Assembly: GCA_005792355.1 (NCBI GenBank)
Contig: SXSC01000082.1
Span: 1-64,000, forward strand
Reading direction: 5' to 3'
From: Opitutaceae bacterium
Lineage (GTDB): Bacteria; Verrucomicrobiota; Verrucomicrobiia; Opitutales; Opitutaceae
Length of the DNA stretch: 64,000 nt
Below, one piece after another: positions 26,701 to 34,259 of this stretch. A program made the position numbers and the translations under genes. Below the pieces are notes generated by a model that was given only the letters and a program-made list of their open reading frames with translations, was not told the origin of the DNA and made no database searches. Position 1 is the stretch's first letter. Each line of letters opens with the position of its first letter.

Positions 26701-27433
26701 GGACGCCCCCAAGCCGGTGCTCATCCGTGCCATCGGTCCGACCCTGGGCGCGTTTGGCGTCGCCGGCGCGCTGAGCGCCGCGCGGCTCGAACTCTTCAAC
26801 GGGCCGTCGTCCGTCGCCACCAACACCGCGTGGGGCCGATCGTCCAACGCCGCCGCGATCACGGCGGCCGGCGGCCGGGTCGGCGCCTTCCCGCTCGATT
26901 CCGCGAGTGCGGACGCCGTGCTGCTCGTCACGCTCGAACCCGGGGCGTACACCGCCGTGGTCTCCGGCGAAAACCAAGCCGTCGGGGTCGCCCTCGTCGA
27001 GGTTTACGACGTCTCGGAAAACGCGACCAACAACCAGAAGGTCGTCAACATCGCCTCCCGCGCCTTTGCTGGCAGCGGCGACAGCACGCTCACCGCCGGC
27101 TTCGTGATCAACGGCACGGTGCCCAAGCGCGTGCTGGTGCGCGGCGTCGGGCCGACGCTCGCGGCCTTTGGCGTCGCCGGTGCGCTCGCCGACCCCCGGC
27201 TCACATTGTTCAAGAGTGCCACCGCGGTGGTGACGAATGACAATTGGGGCGACACGGTCGACGCTGCGGGGATCGCGGACGCGGCTGCAAGTGTCGGCGC
27301 GTTTGCCTTGAATCCGGGCAGCAAAGACGCCGCCATCCTGCTCAGTCTCGAACCCGGCGCCTATACCGTGCAGTTGAGCGGCGCCGGCACCGATACCGGC
27401 ACCGCCCTGATCGAAGTCTACGAGGTGCGGTGA
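23792..27433 (+). CDS. Secreted Ig-repeat protein with glycine-rich linker and C-terminal beta-domain pair
   Basis: 1,213 residues. The start ATG shares its A with the TGA stop of the giant gene, so translation is probably coupled. Residues 1-22 form a clear signal peptide ending ALAQ. Residues 23-160 are an unrecognised beta-rich domain. Ig-like domains follow at about 164-249, 300-384, 393-477, 480-567, 570-652 and 657-738, each with a YQW(R/Y/S)(R/K)NG core and a DAGxYxVxVTN strand. A glycine/serine linker separates the first Ig from the rest. Residues 740-940 are a beta region of unknown family. Residues 943-1213 are two copies of a domain with PKxVL(I/V)RxxGPTL, FGVAGAL, TNxxWG and LEPGxYT motifs, also found as a pair near the end of the giant protein. 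Likely an extracellular partner of the giant protein; function unknown. Confidence 0.85.
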   Translation: MLRRTVLAVLTVFLGAVAALAQSAALSASSTALAPGGGQITFSFSTSFSGNPAIFSLEVAAPADWSYVSGAGEPTIKPAAGTRTAPGSPFGWTDISLRTSPVQFTFVLAYPAGTTAATIPSAVTLRQTVQVTVVDKTTGAQTIENRAVRTDLTPAALIFGTPPGITTQPANATVAVGAATTVRVAASGSAPLSYQWYKNGTAIPGATNATLSFASAQTSDAGSYAVIVTNAAGTIVSSAGTLTVTAATTGGGGAVGGGGSSGGGGGSVGGGGGAIGGGGSSGGGGSSGGGGGGTPVSLPTISAAPASQTIAPGSTATFRVGATGTEPLAYQWRKNGATILGATGATLTLTNVQATDAAGYSATVTNVAGSITSAPGTLTITVVAPPPEVPSTPPSIVAQSSGATIAEGAATSFSVTATGTAPLTYQWRRNGELVASANAATLAIANATLADAGNYTAVVTNRVGSVTTLAIALGVTPAATRPTIVSQPQNLSALAAANVSVSVVAQGTLPLTYQWSKNGAAIPGATSAMLALANVQAADATIYTVVVTNALGSATSNAATLTLAATAVAPRIAAEPAGQTLAPGANLTFSVVADGTAPFSYQWRRNGALLTGATSATYSLANLRLADAGSYSVAVTNSVGTVTSSTATLTVAPPAGAPSILIQPADVTIGAGARVSFRVAASGTGTLTYEWRKNGTAIAGGPGLSLPAVSAADAGVYTVVVTNALGSATSRAATLTLRGRSYTGSYFGSFGNGGSFALSVRDDNTGVFLGYATGSRTAFVSRDITVGDDGRFRILTVASASTTANTAAAAIEFTIDGAIGFDGTLAGSVSGLNTTITATRSAATGTAEAVAGFYQAGATGSSATTYTIVSPTGQAFVLAVTPTTTDGGTGTVDATGRVAVTTANNASVAGTVSAASATLTATVTTAAGAKLDFIGGNDARVTTEKLVNIATRGPVGGNAGSLIAGFVVTGDAPKPVLIRAIGPTLGAFGVAGALSAARLELFNGPSSVATNTAWGRSSNAAAITAAGGRVGAFPLDSASADAVLLVTLEPGAYTAVVSGENQAVGVALVEVYDVSENATNNQKVVNIASRAFAGSGDSTLTAGFVINGTVPKRVLVRGVGPTLAAFGVAGALADPRLTLFKSATAVVTNDNWGDTVDAAGIADAAASVGAFALNPGSKDAAILLSLEPGAYTVQLSGAGTDTGTALIEVYEVR
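24538..24670 (+). repeat. Low-complexity Gly/Ser linker repeat
   Basis: DNA built from imperfect repeats of a ggtggcggctccagcgga-type unit, encoding about 44 residues of almost pure Gly with Ser (residues 250-293 of the Ig-repeat protein). It is a flexible spacer between the first Ig domain and the following Ig array, and a likely site of length variation by slippage. Confidence 0.8.
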
Positions 27434-27475
27434 CCGGGCGAATCGTCGCCTCGACGGGTCCGTCTCCTTGCCCCG

Positions 27476-29716
27476 TCATGGCTGCAGCAGCGCCCGCGCT
27501 GGCGCATGGGCCGGATCGATCTCGAGCGTGCGGCGGGCGGCGGCGGTGGCGGCGGCGCGATCGCCGCGCTGCCATAGAATTGTCGCCCGGGCATACGGAT
27601 AATCCGCGACGCCCGGCGCGATCTTCTCCGCGGTTTCCAGCGCGGTGATCGCCTCGGCGGCGCGATTGCTCTGGGCGCACAGCAGGCCGAGGTTGTACCA
27701 CGCGCGATCGAATCGCGGATTGCGCCGCACCGTCTCCCGCAGCGCGAGTTCCGCGTCCGGGATCTTGCGGGCCCCGGCGAAGGCGAGGGCGGCGTTGAAG
27801 GCGGATTGGGCGTCAGTTGGGTTGAGCTGGGCTGCCCGCCAGAGAGCCGCCGCCGCCTCACCCGGTTTGCCCAGCTCGTTCAACACAATCCCAAGCGTGT
27901 CGTGCAGCCCCGGGGAGTAGGGATCCCATTCCGTCGCTTTCCGCAGCGCGGCTTCCGCCTCCGCCCCCCGGCCGCGGTTGAAGTGGTCCTGCCCGATCCG
28001 CATGCGGCCCGCGGGTTGATCCGCGCTCGCCGCCAGATAGACGTCCAGTTCCTGGCGCACGCTGGAATTGGCGGGCAGCTCCGCCGAGAGCGGCCAGGCC
28101 GCGTCGAGCCGCACGAGGCGCGCGGGATCGTTGAGCATCGGGCGGATGGTGGCGGCTTCGCCCGGCAGCCCCGCGAGCACCTGGACCGCCGCGGACCGCA
28201 CCAGCGCATCGGCGTGCTTCAAACCTTCGCGCGCCGCCGCCACCACCCGGGGGTCGCCCGCGGCATAGTTGCGCGACAGGAGCAGCAGCGTGGCGCGCCA
28301 CGCCGGCACTTCCTCGCTGGCGATGAACTCGAGAAGCTTGGCCGCGGCGTCCGCCGCACCCGCCTGCGCCGCCGCCACCACGCGGGTGCGCTGGCGCTGC
28401 CGCGACTCCATCTTGGCGCCATACCAGCTGTTGGTGTGCGCAATCGCCCAGTCGGTCGTCTGGTCGGAATGACAACGATTGCACGCGTTCGGAATGCCCA
28501 GATCTTTCGTCAACAGCGGATCCGGCTTGGTGAAGCCATGATCGTGCCGCGGGTCGCGCTGCATGTACACCGTGGTGGGCATGTGGCAGGTCACACATTG
28601 GTTGCCCGTGCTGTCAGCCTTGTGATGCGAATGCGCGAGGGGATCGATGATGGGCGCATTGTCGCGCGGTGACGGCCCGTGGCATTGCAGGCAAATCATG
28701 TTGTCGCTCGCCGGCAGGCGGGTTTTCCCGCTGTGCGAATCGTGGCAGTCGAGACAGGTGACGCCCGCCTTGCCACCCATCCGGCTGGTCAGGAGCGACG
28801 TGTAGTTGAAATCCTCGTCGCGGACCTGACCATCCTGATAGAAGACCGAGGCCTCCGTCGGCAACGTCAGCCGATAGTGGTCATGGTAGTTGGCGCCGGG
28901 CTGCAGGCCGCCGGTCAGCAGTTCGTTGCGGGCGTGGCAGGGCGCGCACGTTTCCGCGGCGCGCTTGAGGTCGGCGGCGGTCAGCGAGGCTTTCGCGGCG
29001 GCCGGCTTGCGGTTCGGATCCAGATGGCTGGCCGGCAGGTTCGCGTGGCATTGCGAGCAGCCCACGCCGTGTTCCTGCCAGGTCGTGGCGTAAATGTCGG
29101 CGACCGGATCGTAATTCTTGCGGAAGTCCGTCATGTGGCAGTGGGCGCACATCGAGTTCCAGTTCATGCCGCGACCGCGCCAGTGTCCCCATTCCCCCGG
29201 CTGCCGGCGTTCATCGCCAAACACATTGAACCACTCCTTCCGAATGGGATCAAACGCGAGCTCCGCCGCCTGGTAGCGGCCCCCGCCAATCGGCACGATG
29301 TACTGCCGGAGCGGCGTGTGCCCGAGCACAAAGTCCGCAACATAGTTTTCCGCCGGAGAGGCCGCGACGCGTTTCTCTCCGAACAGCGGCCGGTCGTCCT
29401 TCCACTCGGCCCGATAGTCCACCCCATGCGCCGCGAAATTCCGGGGAATCCTCAGCGCATCCTCGTCCGCCTTCGCGTCCACCGGCCGGTGCGCCAAAGC
29501 GTGATGCGAGACAGACCAGGCCTTGTAGATGTCTTCGTGACACGAGCGGCACTCGCCCGATTTGAACGAGGAAGGCACCGCGGCCGCCTGGACGGTCGCC
29601 GGCCCGTCGCGCCGGCAGCCGCTCGCGAGGCCGCCGAACAACCCGACGAGGGCCGCGGTCGCGCCGGCCCGGCCGACGAACCGGGCGGCCCGGGAAGAAG
29701 TGCGAACGCGGATCAT
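27476..29716 (-). CDS. Octaheme c-type cytochrome with HEAT-like and TPR C-terminus
   Basis: 746 residues from the chosen start. Eight CxxCH heme sites are visible: CRSCH at 56-60, then CAHCH, CSQCH, CAPCH, CLDCH, CLQCH, CVTCH and CNRCH between about 189 and 417. The N-terminus has basic residues, a hydrophobic stretch and LASGC (Cys34), which resembles a lipobox, so an exported, possibly lipid-anchored protein is likely. Residues about 445-560 look HEAT-like and about 580-746 are TPR repeats (LDxAxxxYNLG-type helices). The family is the multiheme 'cytochrome c/TPR' proteins seen in Planctomycetes and Verrucomicrobia, probably periplasmic electron transfer; the substrate is unknown. The start at 29716 is chosen because its ATG overlaps the stop of the upstream epimerase gene (ATGA). 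A 38-codon upstream extension is open but has no signal-like features. Confidence 0.85.
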   Translation of the reverse strand: MIRVRTSSRAARFVGRAGATAALVGLFGGLASGCRRDGPATVQAAAVPSSFKSGECRSCHEDIYKAWSVSHHALAHRPVDAKADEDALRIPRNFAAHGVDYRAEWKDDRPLFGEKRVAASPAENYVADFVLGHTPLRQYIVPIGGGRYQAAELAFDPIRKEWFNVFGDERRQPGEWGHWRGRGMNWNSMCAHCHMTDFRKNYDPVADIYATTWQEHGVGCSQCHANLPASHLDPNRKPAAAKASLTAADLKRAAETCAPCHARNELLTGGLQPGANYHDHYRLTLPTEASVFYQDGQVRDEDFNYTSLLTSRMGGKAGVTCLDCHDSHSGKTRLPASDNMICLQCHGPSPRDNAPIIDPLAHSHHKADSTGNQCVTCHMPTTVYMQRDPRHDHGFTKPDPLLTKDLGIPNACNRCHSDQTTDWAIAHTNSWYGAKMESRQRQRTRVVAAAQAGAADAAAKLLEFIASEEVPAWRATLLLLSRNYAAGDPRVVAAAREGLKHADALVRSAAVQVLAGLPGEAATIRPMLNDPARLVRLDAAWPLSAELPANSSVRQELDVYLAASADQPAGRMRIGQDHFNRGRGAEAEAALRKATEWDPYSPGLHDTLGIVLNELGKPGEAAAALWRAAQLNPTDAQSAFNAALAFAGARKIPDAELALRETVRRNPRFDRAWYNLGLLCAQSNRAAEAITALETAEKIAPGVADYPYARATILWQRGDRAAATAAARRTLEIDPAHAPARALLQP

Positions 29717-30783
29717 CGGGTGGAAAAACGATAAATGGTCGTGGAGCGCAAGGTCGCGCCGGGACGCAGGATGGTGGAGGGAAACGCGGGCTGGTTTGGC
29801 GAGTCGGGGAAATGCTGGGTCTCCAGGCAAAACCCATGGCGCTGGCGGTAGACCTGGCCGCGTTTCGCCGCGAACGAGCCATCGAGAAAATTGCCGGTGT
29901 AGAATTGCACGCCGGGCTCGGTCGTGAGCACCTCCATGACGCGCCCCGACTTCGGCTCGTGCACGGTTGCGGCGAGCACCGGCTCGTCGTCCGGCGCCGC
30001 ACCGCGATCGATCGCGAAGTTGTGATCGTAGCCGACCCCGAACTGCAACTGCTCGTGCGGCTGGTCGATGCGTTCGCCAATCGGGTGGGGGAGGGTGAAG
30101 TCGAGCGGTGTGCCCGCGACTGGAGCCAGATGCCCGAGCGGAATCATCCCGGCATTGACGGGAGTGTAACGGCTCGCCTGCAAGCTGACCACGTGGCCGC
30201 CGATCGGACCCGCGCCTTCGCCGGCGAGATTGAAATACGAGTGGTTGGTGAGATTGACCGGCGTGGCGCGATCGGTCGTCGCCACGTAGTCGATCCGGAG
30301 GGCGTTGTCCGCCGTCACCGTGTAGCTGACTGTTACGTCGAGATTACCCGGGAATCCCTCCTCACCGTCGGGGCTGCGGTAGGTGAGTTGCAGGGCCGGT
30401 CCCGGCGACGAGGCCACGGGCGTCGCCCGCCACACCTTTTTGTGAAAGCCCTCAATCCCGCCGTGCAGGCAGCAGGGGAGGCCGGCGGGCGAATTGTTTT
30501 GGGCGAGAATGTAGTCGCGACCGTCGAGCGAAAAGCGTCCGCCGGCGATCCGGTTGCCCACCCGGCCGACGATGCAGCCAAAGTAGGGTGAATGCGCGGC
30601 GTAGTCCGCCACGCCCTCAAAGCCGAGCACCACGTCGGCGAGTTGGCCGTGCCGGTCGGGCGCGAAGAGCTTCACCACGGTGCCGCCGTAGTCCGCGATG
30701 TCGGCCCGGAAGCCCCGCGCGTTTTGCAGGGTGTGGAGGTGGGTGGCGCCGCCGTCGGGTGTCTGGCCGAAGGAAATTTTCAT
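29713..30783 (-). CDS. galM: Aldose 1-epimerase (mutarotase)
   Basis: 356 residues, the usual family length. It interconverts alpha and beta anomers of aldoses such as galactose and glucose. Signature segments are GRVGNRIAGGRF near the N-terminal third, LHGG, the catalytic-His strand NLTNHSYFNLAG, and the C-terminal TTEPGVQFYTGN that carries the catalytic Glu. ATG 30783 is preferred; a TTG at 30825 would add 14 residues unlike the family. No signal peptide, so cytoplasmic. It ends in an ATGA overlap with the cytochrome gene and lies 70 bases downstream of the LacI-type regulator on the same strand, which suggests a small operon for sugar use. Confidence 0.9.
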   Translation of the reverse strand: MKISFGQTPDGGATHLHTLQNARGFRADIADYGGTVVKLFAPDRHGQLADVVLGFEGVADYAAHSPYFGCIVGRVGNRIAGGRFSLDGRDYILAQNNSPAGLPCCLHGGIEGFHKKVWRATPVASSPGPALQLTYRSPDGEEGFPGNLDVTVSYTVTADNALRIDYVATTDRATPVNLTNHSYFNLAGEGAGPIGGHVVSLQASRYTPVNAGMIPLGHLAPVAGTPLDFTLPHPIGERIDQPHEQLQFGVGYDHNFAIDRGAAPDDEPVLAATVHEPKSGRVMEVLTTEPGVQFYTGNFLDGSFAAKRGQVYRQRHGFCLETQHFPDSPNQPAFPSTILRPGATLRSTTIYRFSTR

Positions 30784-30853
30784 CACGGTTGAATTCAGGT
30801 GAAGCGAACCGCGCGCCGTTGACAACGCCGCCGTGGGCGAAACGCGCGTGACC

Positions 30854-31924
30854 TCACGCCCCTGCCTGGACCGTGCGTTCTGGAAAGCGGGGCTCCACCC
30901 ACCGCCCGGGAAACAACATCATGCGCGGCAGGTCGGGCGCGCCAGTCTCGTTGGCGTTGAGCTGCGCCGCCACGAGATCGACCGCGTGCCCGGCAACGCG
31001 GTCCTGACACTGGTCGATGCCGCCGATCCCGCGCGGCGTATCTTTGCTCCAATAAAGCGTAACCCGCGGCCCGCGTAGTTCCTTCGCCGCCTTGCTGACT
31101 CCGGGTAGATCGACGAGATCGGCATGGCTGAGGATCAACGCATCCGGCCGCGCGGCCCGCAGCCACGGCCCCAAGTCGGTGGTGTCCCCACGCGTGACCA
31201 ACCGCACCAGGCCGCGCGCCGACGCCGCTTGCGGACGGTGCGCCAGAAAAGCCGCCACGTAGGCGTGTTTGTTTCGCTCGTGCACCGTCGCCTCAATCAG
31301 CGCCACCGGCCGCCGGCAGCCGAGTTTCGCGAGTTTCAGCAGCGCCAGACGCATCGCGAGGAAATGATGGTGTCCCGCATGATGCAGTTCCGGCGTCCAG
31401 GTGACATTGCCAATCACCGCCGGCGCAAAATGCCGCCAGTTCCACCCGAGCGTCACCGCCGCCTCCGCCGTCGTCACCGGAGAAAGCACCACGCCGATAA
31501 TGCCGCGCGCCCGGAGGATTTGCTCGAGGCGCTGGTCCGTCATCCCGGGATCGGCCGTCCAAAATTCCTCCAGCGCAAAACCCATCTGCGTCGCGCGTTC
31601 CCGCGCACCGGCAAAGACCAGTTTCAGAAACGAGTTCTGGCGTGCTTCGGCGCGGCTCGTGTGCACCCACACAAATGCCAGCCGCTCCCGGTACGAACGC
31701 GAGTGCGCGCCGCGGATGTGGGCCATGAGACTGGCGACGCGCGGATTCGGCCGATAACCGAGCTCGCGCGCCGCCGTCGCGATGAGTTCGCGGGTTGCGA
31801 CCGGAATCTTCGGATGCTGGCGCAGTGCGTAGGACACCGTGGCCAGCGAGACCTTCGCCCGCGCGGCGACGTCCTTGAGGGTGACTACGGGTTTGGGGGT
31901 ACCTGGCACGGTGAACGATTTCAC
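30854..31924 (-). CDS. LacI-family transcriptional regulator
   Basis: 356 residues. Residues about 14-60 form the LacI helix-turn-helix and hinge (VTLKDVAARAKVSLATVSYAL, then GYRPNPRVASLMAHIR). The rest is a periplasmic-binding-like effector domain with the family's RLEQILRARGIIGVV strand. It probably senses a sugar or sugar acid and controls both its own strand (galM and cytochrome) and the divergent lyase-transporter-dehydratase-kinase operon. No operator palindrome could be picked out with confidence in the 187-base divergent spacer. Confidence 0.88.
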   Translation of the reverse strand: MKSFTVPGTPKPVVTLKDVAARAKVSLATVSYALRQHPKIPVATRELIATAARELGYRPNPRVASLMAHIRGAHSRSYRERLAFVWVHTSRAEARQNSFLKLVFAGARERATQMGFALEEFWTADPGMTDQRLEQILRARGIIGVVLSPVTTAEAAVTLGWNWRHFAPAVIGNVTWTPELHHAGHHHFLAMRLALLKLAKLGCRRPVALIEATVHERNKHAYVAAFLAHRPQAASARGLVRLVTRGDTTDLGPWLRAARPDALILSHADLVDLPGVSKAAKELRGPRVTLYWSKDTPRGIGGIDQCQDRVAGHAVDLVAAQLNANETGAPDLPRMMLFPGRWVEPRFPERTVQAGA

Positions 31925-32111
31925 CGACTTCGCGATTGCCAGGCAACCCTCAACTTCGTCTTGGTTATGTCGTGAGTGCCCCTTCGCGCTGCGTTTCCTG
32001 CTACTTCCAATATCATTTCTCCCCGCGGAAATTCGCCCTCACCACCAGCGTCACGCTCTGAATCGGTCCGCCCCTCACCGCCGACCGCGTGCCGCCCAAC
32101 CTGTTTTCACC
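31925..32111. promoter_or_regulatory. Divergent promoter region between the regulator and the sugar-acid operon
   Basis: 187 bases separate the LacI-type gene (minus) from the DHDPS-family gene (plus). By position it should hold both promoters and the regulator's operator. I see a TTGCCA at 31936-31941 but no properly spaced -10 element, and no strong symmetric operator. Confidence 0.4.
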
Positions 32112-33011
32112 GTGCTCCAAGGTATCTATCCCGTCATTCCGACGCTCTTCACCGATCACAACACGCTCGATCTCGCGGCGCAGCGCCGTGTGCTCCGCTT
32201 CGCCCTCGAGGCGGGAGCGCATGGGCTCGTGTTTCCGGGGGTGGCGAGCGAATACAGCCACCTCTCGCTGCCGGAGCGCGAGCAACTGCTGGCGATGGTG
32301 GCGGAGGAGGCGGGCGGAAAGGTGCCGCTCGTCGGCGGGGCCAGCGCGCCCACGGCTGCGGAGGTCGTCGCCGCCGGCACCATCGCCCTGAAGCACGGCA
32401 TCCGGCACCTCATGATCATGGCGCCCGTGGGCTTGGGGTCGGACGTCACGGCGCATCGGACTTTCTTTCGGCACGTCGCGGCCGGTTTGCCGGGAGCGGA
32501 GATCATTTTGCAGAACGCCCCCGTGCCAACCGGCGCAGGCTTGGGCGCGAAGGCCATCATCGAAATCGCGGCGAATATTCCGGCCATCACCTACATCAAG
32601 GAGGAAACTCTGCCCTCGGGTCCGGCCATCACGGCGCTGCGGGGGGCGGGCATCCCGAGCGTGCGGGGCGTTTTTGGCGGCGGCGGGGCGCGCTACATCA
32701 TCGACGAGTTGGCTCGCGGCGCGTGTGGCGCGATGCCGGCGGTGGAGCTGACGGATCTGCACGTGGCGCTGTGGCGCGCGTATGCGGCCGGCGAGCAGGC
32801 GCAGGCGCGACGGCTCTATCGACTGAGCCTGCCGCTCCTTGTGGCGCAGACGATTTATCGCATGCGGCTCACCAAGCATGTGCTCGCGCGACGCGGCATC
32901 GCCGACGCGCGGCACGTGCGCGCACCTTTGCCGGAGATGGATGCGTTCACGGAGCGTGACGTGGACACGATGCTCGGCGATCTCCTGGCGGAATTTCCGG
33001 TCCGGAAATGA
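32112..33011 (+). CDS. DHDPS/N-acetylneuraminate-lyase family (DapA-like) lyase or dehydratase
   Basis: 299 residues from GTG 32112, where the family's GIYPVIPTLF start begins; the longer open frame upstream has no family similarity. The Schiff-base Lys is Lys163 in TYIKEE, at the usual place. The phosphate/keto-acid loop usually GTTGE reads GVASE here, and the position normally Tyr133 is Gln134 (LQNAPVPTG). Two of the three residues of the classical proton relay are therefore changed, so this is not a standard dihydrodipicolinate synthase. A 2-keto-3-deoxy-sugar-acid dehydratase or aldolase fits the neighbours (transporter, enolase-type dehydratase, DgoK). It ends in an ATGA overlap with the MFS gene. 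Substrate unknown. Confidence 0.8.
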   Translation: MLQGIYPVIPTLFTDHNTLDLAAQRRVLRFALEAGAHGLVFPGVASEYSHLSLPEREQLLAMVAEEAGGKVPLVGGASAPTAAEVVAAGTIALKHGIRHLMIMAPVGLGSDVTAHRTFFRHVAAGLPGAEIILQNAPVPTGAGLGAKAIIEIAANIPAITYIKEETLPSGPAITALRGAGIPSVRGVFGGGGARYIIDELARGACGAMPAVELTDLHVALWRAYAAGEQAQARRLYRLSLPLLVAQTIYRMRLTKHVLARRGIADARHVRAPLPEMDAFTERDVDTMLGDLLAEFPVRK

Positions 33012-34255
33012 TCACGAAGATTCCTCATCTGCGCTGGGGAATCGCCGCGTTCCTGTTTTTTTCCACGGTCATCAACTACGTCGACCGGCAGACGCTGTCG
33101 GTGCTCGCGCCCGTGCTGACCAAGGAGCTCGGCATTTCCGACGTGGAGTATTCGAACATCCTCACGGCGTTTCTGGCGGCGTACACGGTGATGTATGTCG
33201 GGTCCGGTTTTCTCGTGGACCGCTGGGGCGCGCGGCTGGCGCTGAGCGTTTTCATCGTCTGGTGGTCCCTCGCCAACATGTCGCACGCGCTCGCGGTGGG
33301 CGTGTGGTCGCTGGGCGTGCTGCGTTTCCTGCTCGGCTTGGGCGAGTCGGGCAACTTCATGGCGGCCTTTCGCGTGGTGAGCGAATGGTATCCGGCGAAG
33401 GAGCGCGCGCTGGTGCACGGGCTGATCCAGGGCGGCGCGGCCATCGGCGCGATCATCACCCCGCCGCTCGTCACCTGGATTTACTCCCACTACGGCTGGC
33501 GGCCCGCGTTTGCGCTGACGGGGGCGCTCGGGTTCGTCTGGCTGCTCTTCTGGCTCCTGCTGTATCACTCGCCGGACAAACACCCGCGCATCACCGACGC
33601 CGAGCGGGCGCTCGTGCTGGCGGAGACGGCGCCAACGGCCAAGGCGGGCAGCGTGTCGTGGCGGGAGCTCGCCCGGTATCCGCAGATGTGGGGCCTGATG
33701 GCCGCGCGCTTCTTCTCGGATCCGGTGTGGTGGTTCTATCTCTTCTGGCTGCCCAAGTATCTCGTGGAGCAGCGCGGCTTCACGATGGTCGAGATGGGGA
33801 TGCTCGCGTGGATTCCGTATCTGTCGGCTGATCTCGGTGCGCTTTCCGGCGGGTGGCTCAGTGGCCGCCTGGTGGCCCGCGGCAAACCGGTGTTGTCGGC
33901 GCGCCTGAGTGTGATGTTGCCGTGCGCCTTGCTCATGCCGGTGTCATTGGCGATTCATCACGCGCCGTCCCGCGCGGTGACCATCGGGCTGATCTGCGTG
34001 GTGACCTTCGCGCACATGGCGTGGAAGACGAATCAGAACACACTCACCAACGATCTCTTTCCCAAGCACCTCATCGGCGCCACCTCAGGTCTGCTCGCCT
34101 TCGGCACGGGGCTCGGCGGCACGCTCTTCGTCTGGATGACCGGTCACGTGGTGCAGGGGTTTGGCTACGGCGCCATCTTCGTCATCATGGGCCTGCTGCA
34201 TCCCGTTTCCTATCTCCTCACCCGTCGCTTCGTCCGTCAGCCCATCGCCGCCTAG
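33008..34255 (+). CDS. MFS transporter, hexuronate/anion-cation symporter type
   Basis: 415 residues with about 12 hydrophobic segments. The first helix carries NYVDRQTLSVLAPVL, the hallmark of the ExuT/anion:cation symporter group, followed by the DRWGAR loop after TM2 and the LGLGESGNFMAAFRVVSEWYP segment in TM4-5 typical of hexuronate and galactonate transporters. It likely imports a sugar acid for the enzymes encoded next to it. Start ATG overlaps the stop of the lyase gene (ATGA), and the next gene starts 4 bases after its stop. Confidence 0.87.
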   Translation: MITKIPHLRWGIAAFLFFSTVINYVDRQTLSVLAPVLTKELGISDVEYSNILTAFLAAYTVMYVGSGFLVDRWGARLALSVFIVWWSLANMSHALAVGVWSLGVLRFLLGLGESGNFMAAFRVVSEWYPAKERALVHGLIQGGAAIGAIITPPLVTWIYSHYGWRPAFALTGALGFVWLLFWLLLYHSPDKHPRITDAERALVLAETAPTAKAGSVSWRELARYPQMWGLMAARFFSDPVWWFYLFWLPKYLVEQRGFTMVEMGMLAWIPYLSADLGALSGGWLSGRLVARGKPVLSARLSVMLPCALLMPVSLAIHHAPSRAVTIGLICVVTFAHMAWKTNQNTLTNDLFPKHLIGATSGLLAFGTGLGGTLFVWMTGHVVQGFGYGAIFVIMGLLHPVSYLLTRRFVRQPIAA

Positions 34256-34259
34256 CGCC

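Noticed and set aside
23795-26977. 1,060-codon minus-strand frame opposite the Ig-repeat protein
   Set aside because: Gly/Arg/Asp-rich antisense of repetitive sense codons; the sense strand has a signal peptide and Ig domains.
31839-32111. N-terminal extension of the DHDPS-family protein
   Set aside because: The extra 91 codons overlap the divergent LacI-type gene and have no family similarity; GTG 32112 fits the family start.
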